From Betaproteobacteria bacterium (GTDB lineage: Bacteria > Pseudomonadota > Gammaproteobacteria > Burkholderiales > Usitatibacteraceae), in NCBI GenBank assembly GCA_012274175.1, contig JAAOZZ010000199.1, positions 1-5,123 of the forward strand: a stretch of DNA of 5,123 nt, written 5' to 3'. Shown piece after piece: positions 1 to 5,123 of this stretch. Position 1 is the first letter of the stretch. Each line of letters begins with the position of its first letter. A program made the position numbers and the translations under genes. The notes under the pieces are model-generated. The model made no database searches, had not been told where the DNA came from, and saw only the letters and a program-made list of their open reading frames with translations.

Positions 1-1375
1 GGCGCTGCCCGCCCGAGAACTCGTGCGGGTACTTGTAGAACGACTGCGGCGCGAGCCCGACGCGCTCGAGGAGCCTGAAGGCCATGTCCACGCGCTCGCG
101 CTCGTCCTTGCCGATGGCGTGGATCTTCATCGGCTCGACCAGGATGTGGCCGACGGTCATGCGCGGGTTGAGCGAGGCATACGGGTTCTGGAAGAGGATC
201 TGGATGCGCCGCCGGTAGGCCATCATCTCGCGCTCGCTCAACGCGAGCAGGTCCGTCCCCTCGAAGAGGACCTCGCCGCTGGTGGCGTCGTGCAGGCGCA
301 TGAGGGTGAGGCCGACGGTCGTCTTGCCGGAGCCCGACTCGCCGACCAGGCCGAGCGTCTTGCCCTTGGGCAGGGTGAAGCTCACGTCCTTCACCGCGGG
401 CACCGCGCGCTTGCCGAACAGCCCCTCCTTGAGGAAGAACGTCTTGTTGAGGCCCTTCACCTCGAGGATGATCGGGTCGGAGGGCGAGGTGCCGCGCTTC
501 CTCTCCTCGACGTGCACGCGCCCGTCGCCCTTCATGAAGTCGTCGATCACCGGCAGGCGCTTGGGCCTGCGGTCCAGGCGCGGGCGGCATGCGAGCAGCG
601 CCTTGGTGTAGGGATGCTGCGGGCGCTCGAAGATCGCGTCCACGGTGCCCTGCTCCTTGATCTCGCCTTCCTGCATCACCACGACGCTGTCGGCGATCTC
701 GCCCACCACCCCCAGGTCGTGGGTGATGAAGAGCACCGACATGTGGTGGCGGTGCTGCAGGCCCGCGATCAGGTCGAGGATCTGCTTCTGGATCGTGACG
801 TCGAGCGCCGTGGTGGGCTCGTCGGCGATGAGCAGCTTCGGCTCGCAGGCGATCGCCATGGCGATCATCACCCGCTGCTGCTGCCCGCCGGACATCTCGT
901 GGGGATAGGATTTCACGCGCAGCTGCGGGTCCGGGATTCCCACCTCGCCCAGCAGCTCGACCACACGTGCCTGCGCCTGGCGGATGCTCATGCCCATGTG
1001 CAGCCGCAGCACCTCGGCGATCTGCTCGCCCACGGTGTACACCGGGTTGAGGGAGGTCATCGGCTCCTGGAAGATGACCGAGATGTCGCGGCCGCGGATC
1101 GCCTGCAGGTCGGCGAGCGAGCACTTGAGCAGGTCGCGCCCGCCGTAGAGGATGCTGCTCGCGGGAGACACCAGGGCGTTTTCCGGCAGCAGCCCCAGGA
1201 TCGCCATCGCCGAAACACTCTTGCCGCTGCCGGACTCTCCCACGAGGGCCACGGTGCTGTGCTCGGGAATGTCGAAGGAGATGCCCTTCACGGCCCGGAA
1301 CGGCTCGGATTTGCGGTCGACCCGGAACGCGATGTCCAGGTTGCGGATCTGCAGCAGGGGAGATTTCGCGCTCAT
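1..1375 (-). CDS. Dipeptide/oligopeptide-type ABC transporter, fused double ATP-binding subunit (3' end cut by window edge)
   Basis: Cytoplasmic ATPase that powers the importer encoded upstream. The 458 visible residues hold two ABC domains. Domain 1 (about residues 7-235) has Walker A GESGSGKS (46-53), Q-loop Q103 in IFQEP, signature MSGGQQQR (161-168), Walker B LLIADEP (181-187), D-loop TALD (189-192) and switch His219. A peptide-transporter C-terminal (oligo_HPY-type) segment follows, with HPYTKALL at 254-261. After a linker (about 266-301), domain 2 has Walker A GESGSGKT (345-352), Q396 in LFQNP and the start of a second signature, FSGGQR (453-458), where the window ends. Its Walker B and stop lie outside. 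The DppD-plus-DppF fusion matches the YejF/GsiA architecture, which in relatives is about 530-620 residues, so roughly 70-160 residues are missing. The ATG is fixed by a 4-base ATGA overlap with the permease stop. Only a weak GAAG precedes it, which suggests translational coupling. No missing catalytic residue is visible. Family certain, substrate unknown. Confidence 0.96.
   Translation of the reverse strand, partial: MSAKSPLLQIRNLDIAFRVDRKSEPFRAVKGISFDIPEHSTVALVGESGSGKSVSAMAILGLLPENALVSPASSILYGGRDLLKCSLADLQAIRGRDISVIFQEPMTSLNPVYTVGEQIAEVLRLHMGMSIRQAQARVVELLGEVGIPDPQLRVKSYPHEMSGGQQQRVMIAMAIACEPKLLIADEPTTALDVTIQKQILDLIAGLQHRHHMSVLFITHDLGVVGEIADSVVVMQEGEIKEQGTVDAIFERPQHPYTKALLACRPRLDRRPKRLPVIDDFMKGDGRVHVEERKRGTSPSDPIILEVKGLNKTFFLKEGLFGKRAVPAVKDVSFTLPKGKTLGLVGESGSGKTTVGLTLMRLHDATSGEVLFEGTDLLALSEREMMAYRRRIQILFQNPYASLNPRMTVGHILVEPMKIHAIGKDERERVDMAFRLLERVGLAPQSFYKYPHEFSGGQR
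1372..1375 (-). other. ATGA stop/start overlap between permease and ATPase genes
   Basis: The ATPase start ATG (1375-1373) and the permease stop TGA (1374-1372) share bases. Only a weak GAAG lies upstream of this start. This is the standard layout for translational re-initiation and would tie ATPase output to permease output. The overlap is seen directly; coupling is inferred. Confidence 0.8.
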
Positions 1376-2442
1376 TTGAGCTTCGGATCCAGCGCGTCGC
1401 GCAGGCTGTCGGTCAAAAGCGAGAACGCGGTCACGAGCACCGCCATGCTGGCCCCCGCGGCCACGAGCTGCCACCACTTGCCGATCACGAGCTCGTTCTG
1501 CGCCTCGGCGAGCATCGTGCCCCACGACACCATGTCCACGGGAACGCCGAAGCCGAGGAAGGAGAGGATCACCTCCGCCTTGATGAACCCGACCGTGTAT
1601 TGGGAGAGCTGCACCAGGGCCACGTGGCTCACGTTGGGCAGGATGTGGTGGAACATGCGCGAGAGGTTCGAGGCCCCGATCGCCTCGGCTGCCTTCACGT
1701 ACTCGCGGTTGCAGTGCTTGATGTACTCGGCGCGCATGAGGCGGTAGATGCCGGTCCAGCCGGTGAGCGAGAGGATCAGCACGATGGGCAGGATCCCCTT
1801 GCCGAACTTGCCCGAGGAGGTCGCCACCGCCGCGAACGCGAGGATCAGCAGGATGTACGGGATCGAGGTGAAGATGTTGTAGAACCATTCGAGGAGGTCG
1901 TTCACCTTGCCGCCCCAGTAGCCCGCCAGGGCGCCCAGCACGGTGCCGATGAGGGTCGCCAGGATCGCGCTCGAAAGGCCCACGAAGATCGACACCTCCG
2001 AGCCCTTGATCACTTTCTGCAGCACGTCGCGGCCCCACTTGTCGCCGCCGAAGGGCAGCGTTTCCGCGCGCTTGGTCTCCGTGACCGCGATCTTGGCGGC
2101 GCGCTCCGCCCACTCCTTGTAGCGGGGCGCGAGCGGGTCGATGTCGGAGAGGTCCACGGGGGGCGTCTTGGCGGCGCCCTGCTTCTTCGCCATGGCCTCG
2201 GCTTCCAGGTTCTGGGAGCCGGCGAGGAAGGAGGGGTTGGCGTAGGAGACGCCGCGCTCCTTGCTCCAGTCCTTCGCGATGAGCCCGGTATAGGAAGCAG
2301 CCATCATCAGCAGGAAGAAAACCACCACGGCAAGCGAGACCATGCCGACGCCGTCGTGCTTGAGCCGCCGCCAGGCGAGCGCCCAGAGGCCGGGAGACTC
2401 CTGGGCGGGAGGCGGGGTCGGATGGGTGAGGACTGCGCTCAT
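1372..2442 (-). CDS. Peptide-type ABC transporter permease, DppC/YejE family
   Basis: Second inner-membrane channel subunit, 356 residues from the chosen start. A cytoplasmic Pro-rich N-terminus (1-30) leads into TM1 (about 31-52, OppC_N-like). An unusually long, charged, predicted periplasmic stretch follows (about 55-145), then GGDKWGRDV (132-140), a variant of the family's GTDxxGRDV box. Further hydrophobic segments lie near 150-175, 188-207, 217-233, 273-297 and 325-345. The EAA loop that docks on the ATPase is at 248-270 (Y248, A251-A252-E253-A254, G256, and ILPN at 267-270). The C-terminus [13 protein letters not shown] is typical of DppC/YejE proteins. An ATG lies two codons upstream (2448), but there the GGGGG run abuts the start with no spacer. 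From 2442 the AGGGGG is spaced by 6 bases, so I prefer 2442. The gene sits between its partner permease and the ATPase, overlapping the latter by 4 bases. YejE and DppC are both possible names; the fused ATPase downstream favours the Yej-like group. Confidence 0.94.
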   Translation of the reverse strand: MSAVLTHPTPPPAQESPGLWALAWRRLKHDGVGMVSLAVVVFFLLMMAASYTGLIAKDWSKERGVSYANPSFLAGSQNLEAEAMAKKQGAAKTPPVDLSDIDPLAPRYKEWAERAAKIAVTETKRAETLPFGGDKWGRDVLQKVIKGSEVSIFVGLSSAILATLIGTVLGALAGYWGGKVNDLLEWFYNIFTSIPYILLILAFAAVATSSGKFGKGILPIVLILSLTGWTGIYRLMRAEYIKHCNREYVKAAEAIGASNLSRMFHHILPNVSHVALVQLSQYTVGFIKAEVILSFLGFGVPVDMVSWGTMLAEAQNELVIGKWWQLVAAGASMAVLVTAFSLLTDSLRDALDPKLK

Positions 2443-2448
2443 CGTCAT

Positions 2449-2454
2449 CCCCCT
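2449..2454 (-). promoter_or_regulatory. Shine-Dalgarno of the DppC/YejE-type permease, overlapping the upstream stop codon
   Basis: Minus-strand AGGGGG, whose first two bases belong to the TAG stop of the upstream permease. It lies 6 bases from the ATG at 2442 but directly abuts the ATG at 2448. The spacing favours 2442 as the used start. The overlap with the stop codon suggests that ribosomes ending one permease begin the next. Confidence 0.6.
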
Positions 2455-3391
2455 ATTTGAACGTGACGCGCGGGTCGACGTATTTGTACATCACGTCGAC
2501 CAGCAGGTTCACGACCATGGTGACCACCGCGAGGTAGACGGTCACCGCCTTGATCACCGGGAAGTCGCTGCGGTTCACCGCCGTCACCACCTCCCGCCCG
2601 AGGCCCGGGATGGAGAAGAACACCTCCAGCAGGAACGAGCCCACGAACACGCCCGGCAGGTTGATGCCCACGTTGGTGAGGATCGGGATCAACGCGTTCC
2701 TCATCACGTGCTTCATCATGACCTTCTTCTCCGAGACACCCTTGGCGCGGGCGGTGCGCACGTAATCCTGGTGGATTTCGTCCAGGAAGAACGAGCGGTA
2801 CAGCCGCAGCTCCGGGGCCACGCCCACGAAGACCGCGAGCATGATGGGCAGCGGCGCGTAGTAGCCCAGGTTCTTCGCGACACTCTCGCTCCAGCCCTGC
2901 ACCGGGAACCAGCCGAGGATGAAGCCGAAGAGCCACTGGAACACGATGATGTAGACCAGGAAGCTCACCGACATCGCCACGGTGCACACGATCATGATGA
3001 GGCGGTCGGTGAGGGTGCCGCGCACGTAGGCTACCATCACCGCGAAGAGCACCGAGAGCCCGGTGGTGATGATCAGCACCGGAATCATGATGGTCAGGGT
3101 CGGCCCCACGCGCGTGAGCAGGATGTGGGACACCTCCTCGTTGGTGGACCAGCTGCGGCCGAAATCGAAGGTGAAGACCTGCTTCACGAAGACCCAGAGC
3201 TGGTACCAGTAGGGCTGGTCCACGCCCAACTGGCGGCGGATGTTGGCGATCTGCTCCGGGTTGGAGATCTTGCCGGCGAGCACCTGGGCCGGATCTCCGC
3301 CCACCCAGTTGAACAGGATGAAGATGAGCAGGATCACCCCGAAGATCGTCGGGATCATCTGCCAGAGCCGGCGAATCACGTACGCGGTCAT
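2453..3391 (-). CDS. Peptide-type ABC transporter permease, DppB/YejB family
   Basis: First inner-membrane channel subunit, 312 residues, close to the usual 305-340 of DppB/OppB proteins. The N-terminus MTAYVIRRLWQMIPTIFGV is the classic start of this family (basic YxxRR followed by TM1, about 9-28). A periplasmic loop (about 30-96) carries GGDPA (31-35), RQLGVDQPYWYQ (53-64) and FDFGRSW (75-81), all family landmarks. Later hydrophobic segments lie near 97-121, 131-157, 179-197, 241-260 and 281-303. The EAA coupling loop is at 210-236 (YVRTARAKGVS, then RNALIP), followed by GSFLLEVFFSIPGLG (251-265) and the C-terminal motif YVDPRV (304-309). The start is well supported: AGGAGG ends 6 bases before the ATG. 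The gene follows the binding-protein gene by 25 bases and precedes the partner permease by 4-10 bases, so all are surely one transcript. It has no frameshift and no missing motif. Confidence 0.96.
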   Translation of the reverse strand: MTAYVIRRLWQMIPTIFGVILLIFILFNWVGGDPAQVLAGKISNPEQIANIRRQLGVDQPYWYQLWVFVKQVFTFDFGRSWSTNEEVSHILLTRVGPTLTIMIPVLIITTGLSVLFAVMVAYVRGTLTDRLIMIVCTVAMSVSFLVYIIVFQWLFGFILGWFPVQGWSESVAKNLGYYAPLPIMLAVFVGVAPELRLYRSFFLDEIHQDYVRTARAKGVSEKKVMMKHVMRNALIPILTNVGINLPGVFVGSFLLEVFFSIPGLGREVVTAVNRSDFPVIKAVTVYLAVVTMVVNLLVDVMYKYVDPRVTFK

Positions 3392-3397
3392 GTTGAG

Positions 3398-3403
3398 CCT
3401 CCT
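3398..3403 (-). promoter_or_regulatory. Shine-Dalgarno of the DppB/YejB-type permease
   Basis: Perfect AGGAGG on the minus strand with a 6-base spacer (CTCAAC) before the ATG at 3391. It fixes the permease start and is the strongest ribosome-binding site in the window. The adjacent upstream inverted repeat (3404-3416) ends directly against it. Confidence 0.85.
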
Positions 3404-3416
3404 CTCCCGTCGGGAG
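3404..3416 (-). repeat. Short perfect inverted repeat between binding-protein stop and permease Shine-Dalgarno
   Basis: Six-base arms CTCCCG / CGGGAG around a single central base, immediately after the TGA of the binding-protein gene. As RNA it would form at most a 5-bp GC-rich stem with a 3-base loop (CTCCC-GAC-GGGAG). No U-run follows, so it is not an intrinsic terminator. In many importer operons a hairpin at this place shields the binding-protein message from 3' decay or lowers permease translation; that role here is inference. Confidence 0.45.
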
Positions 3417-5123
3417 TCATTTCATGGCCGCGTGCTGGGCGGCCACGTCGATGTCCAGGTACTTGTAGTTCGTATACAGGATCGGGTGCTTCTTGTATCC
3501 CTTGACCCACGGATACTGCAGGTGGTTGAAGATGCGGTTCACGCCCAGGCGCCACGGCGCGTAGGCGAAGATGAGCCGGTCCATCTCGCGGTACAGGTCA
3601 TTGCGCTCCTCACTGTCGGGAAAGCCCAGGGACTTCTCGTAGAGCCGATCGTATTCGGCCAACTTGAAGCGCGCCTCGTTCGACTGGTTGGTGTTGGGCC
3701 CGTAGAGGAGCTGGAGGAAATTCTGCGCATCGGGGTAATCGGCGATCCAGGCCGATCCCGAGACCTGGAAGTTGCCCACCCGCTTGTCGTTCAGGAGGTC
3801 GGCGAACTGCACGGCGGTGGCCTCCATGCGGATGCCCACGTTCGCCATGGACTTGACCCAGAGCTCGGCCAGCTCCCGCGCTTCCTGGCCGCCGATGTTG
3901 TACTTGTACTGCAGCACGAGCGCACGCCCGTCGGGCAGCTCCCGCCACCCGTCGCCGTTGCGGTCGATGTAGCCGAACATGTCGAGCAGCGCCTTGGCGC
4001 GCGGAGGGTTCGGATCCTGGGCGTCGGAGCGGAAGCTCGGATCGTAGCCCACGACCCCCGGGGGCACGGGCGTCTGCGCGGCGAGCGCCTGGCCCTTGCG
4101 GATGATCTCGATCTCCTGGTTGCGATCGTGGCCCAGCACCATCGCACGGCGCAGCGCCACCCGCTCGGGCGTGTAGCCGCCCACGGGATTTTCCGCGCCG
4201 TTCACCTTCTCGTCGATGTTGAAGACGTCGTAGGTGATCTCCGGCTGCTCCTCGCGGAAGACGCGCACGCCCTGCCGGGCGAGCTGCAGGGCGAGCTTGC
4301 CGTTGGGCAGCACCTGGTTGATGAAGGAGAACGGCGTCTCGTCGAGGAGGTCGTGCTCCTTGTTGAGGAAGGCGAGGTAGCGCGGCTGCTCGTCCTCGAT
4401 GGGATAGATCTCGATGCGGTCGATGAGCGGCAGGCGCTTGCCCGCGAGCGCGTCGATGGCCCTGCGGTCCCATTCGTCGTTCATGTCGGCGTAGCGCGTG
4501 TCGAGCTCGTAGCCGCGATGGTTCGGGTTGCGCTCGAGCACGATCTTGGCGCGGCGCACCCACTCGGTCAGCACGTACGGGCCCGTGCCCACGGGATGCG
4601 CCATGGTGTCGGCGGCGTAGGCCTCGATCACCTCCCGCGCCACGGGCACCACGTTGGGCATCGCCATGAAGTAGAGGAAGTTGAAGTTGGGCGCCTTCAG
4701 CTTGAAGCTCACCTCGTACGGGCCGCGCAGCTCGATGCCCGGCACGGCCGCGTCGTAGTCGAACCGCCCTTCCTTCTTGGCGCGCTCGGCGAGCGCGTCC
4801 AAACCCAGGATGTTGTCCTGGAAGAGCCACTCGTAGGGACTTCGCAGCGCCGGGTCGCGGAAGCGCTTCACCGCGTACGCGATGTCGGCGGCGACGAGCT
4901 CGCGCCGGACACCCTTGAAGACGGGGTCGTCGACGTAGTAGATGCCGGGCTTGATGCGGAAGGTGTAGCGCGTGCCGCCCTCTTCCGGCTGGGGCACCGT
5001 CTCGGCCGCGAGGGGCACGAGCTTCACGGGTCGCGCGAGGTAGTCGTAGGAGACGAGGGTCTCGAACAGGTTCTCGCACACGCCCACCGAGTAGCGATCG
5101 TAGATGCGCTGGGGACCGAAGCC
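3417..5123 (-). CDS. ABC transporter substrate-binding protein, SBP_bac_5 family (N-terminus cut by window edge)
   Basis: Periplasmic solute receptor for the transporter. The frame is open to the right edge, giving 568 visible residues. The in-frame GTG at 5087 is not a credible start, because family-typical sequence (RIYDRYSVGVCENLFETLVSYDYL) already runs through it. The signal peptide and true start lie outside, so export is inferred from the family. Landmarks, numbered from the first visible residue: ENLFETLVSYD near 17-27; YTFRIKPGIYY (53-63); HPVGTGPYVL (176-185), the GTGPY box of family-5 binding proteins; a DRNGDGWRE loop (387-395); and WIADYPDAQNFLQLLYGP (459-476), the usual C-lobe motif. 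The C-terminus is DIDVAAQHAAMK. With at least 568 residues plus a missing N-terminus it is longer than DppA-like proteins (about 535), nearer to YejA-like ones (about 600). It is the first visible gene of the operon; a 25-base gap with an inverted repeat separates it from the permeases. Ligand not predictable: peptide, glutathione-like or opine-like compounds are all possible. Confidence 0.95.
   Translation of the reverse strand, partial: GFGPQRIYDRYSVGVCENLFETLVSYDYLARPVKLVPLAAETVPQPEEGGTRYTFRIKPGIYYVDDPVFKGVRRELVAADIAYAVKRFRDPALRSPYEWLFQDNILGLDALAERAKKEGRFDYDAAVPGIELRGPYEVSFKLKAPNFNFLYFMAMPNVVPVAREVIEAYAADTMAHPVGTGPYVLTEWVRRAKIVLERNPNHRGYELDTRYADMNDEWDRRAIDALAGKRLPLIDRIEIYPIEDEQPRYLAFLNKEHDLLDETPFSFINQVLPNGKLALQLARQGVRVFREEQPEITYDVFNIDEKVNGAENPVGGYTPERVALRRAMVLGHDRNQEIEIIRKGQALAAQTPVPPGVVGYDPSFRSDAQDPNPPRAKALLDMFGYIDRNGDGWRELPDGRALVLQYKYNIGGQEARELAELWVKSMANVGIRMEATAVQFADLLNDKRVGNFQVSGSAWIADYPDAQNFLQLLYGPNTNQSNEARFKLAEYDRLYEKSLGFPDSEERNDLYREMDRLIFAYAPWRLGVNRIFNHLQYPWVKGYKKHPILYTNYKYLDIDVAAQHAAMK

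Noticed and set aside
23..1747. 574-residue plus-strand open frame
   Set aside because: Over 23-1375 it lies in exact codon register opposite the double-ATPase gene. Such antisense frames stay open in GC-rich genes because TTA, CTA and TCA codons are rare in the sense strand. The protein is His/Arg/Leu/Asp-rich with no recognisable domain, while the minus strand carries all ABC motifs.
1600..2460. 286-residue plus-strand open frame
   Set aside because: In-register antisense shadow of the DppC/YejE-type permease; biased composition, no domain.
2445..2987. 180-residue minus-strand open frame inside the first permease
   Set aside because: Frame-shifted shadow; it has no membrane segments although it overlaps a clear permease reading frame.
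3404..3416. Intrinsic terminator between binding-protein and permease genes
   Set aside because: The stem is at most 5 bp with a 3-base loop and is followed by AGGAGG, not a U-run.
2342..3505. 387-residue plus-strand open frame
   Set aside because: In-register antisense shadow of the DppB/YejB-type permease that spills over both gene ends; very rich in His, Glu, Asp and Arg, as expected from the reverse of hydrophobic codons.
3610..5079. 489-residue minus-strand open frame overlapping the binding-protein gene
   Set aside because: Out-of-frame reading of the binding-protein gene, dominated by Arg, Ala, Gly and Pro, a typical GC-rich frame-shifted artefact. The other frame has clear SBP_bac_5 motifs.
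5085..5087. GTG as the start of the binding protein
   Set aside because: The frame is open upstream to the window edge and encodes family-typical sequence there. No signal peptide follows the GTG, so the real start must lie beyond the edge.

Overview
The window holds one contiguous, minus-strand operon segment for a peptide-type (SBP_bac_5 / Dpp-Opp-Yej superfamily) ABC importer. It is cut at both ends. GC content is high and wobble positions in all four genes are strongly G/C. Protein style and gene order fit a GC-rich proteobacterium. A betaproteobacterium (Burkholderiales-like) is my best guess from resemblance to remembered homologues, not from a search.

Layout in the direction of transcription (right to left): (1) 5123-3417, the periplasmic substrate-binding protein, lacking its N-terminus; (2) a 25-nt gap with a short perfect inverted repeat and a strong Shine-Dalgarno; (3) 3391-2453, the first inner-membrane permease (DppB/YejB type); (4) 2442-1372, the second permease (DppC/YejE type), separated by a few bases, with a G-rich Shine-Dalgarno that overlaps the previous stop codon and favours the second of two start codons; (5) 1375-1, a double-ATPase subunit overlapping the permease stop by ATGA and running off the left edge inside its second ABC signature motif.

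Together these make a complete importer: the binding protein captures the solute in the periplasm, two permeases form the channel, and one polypeptide with two fused nucleotide-binding domains supplies ATP hydrolysis. The order binding protein - permease - permease - fused ATPase is that of yejABEF. The families alone do not fix the substrate (peptides, microcin-like peptides, glutathione, opines and others are all possible).

There is no intergenic stretch over 300 bases, and I see no RNA gene, mobile element, CRISPR array, promoter or intrinsic terminator. The long plus-strand reading frames are antisense shadows in exact codon register with the real genes. I found no evidence of a new biological system. 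The points worth a second look are small: the intergenic hairpin, the start-codon choice, and an enlarged periplasmic segment in the second permease.
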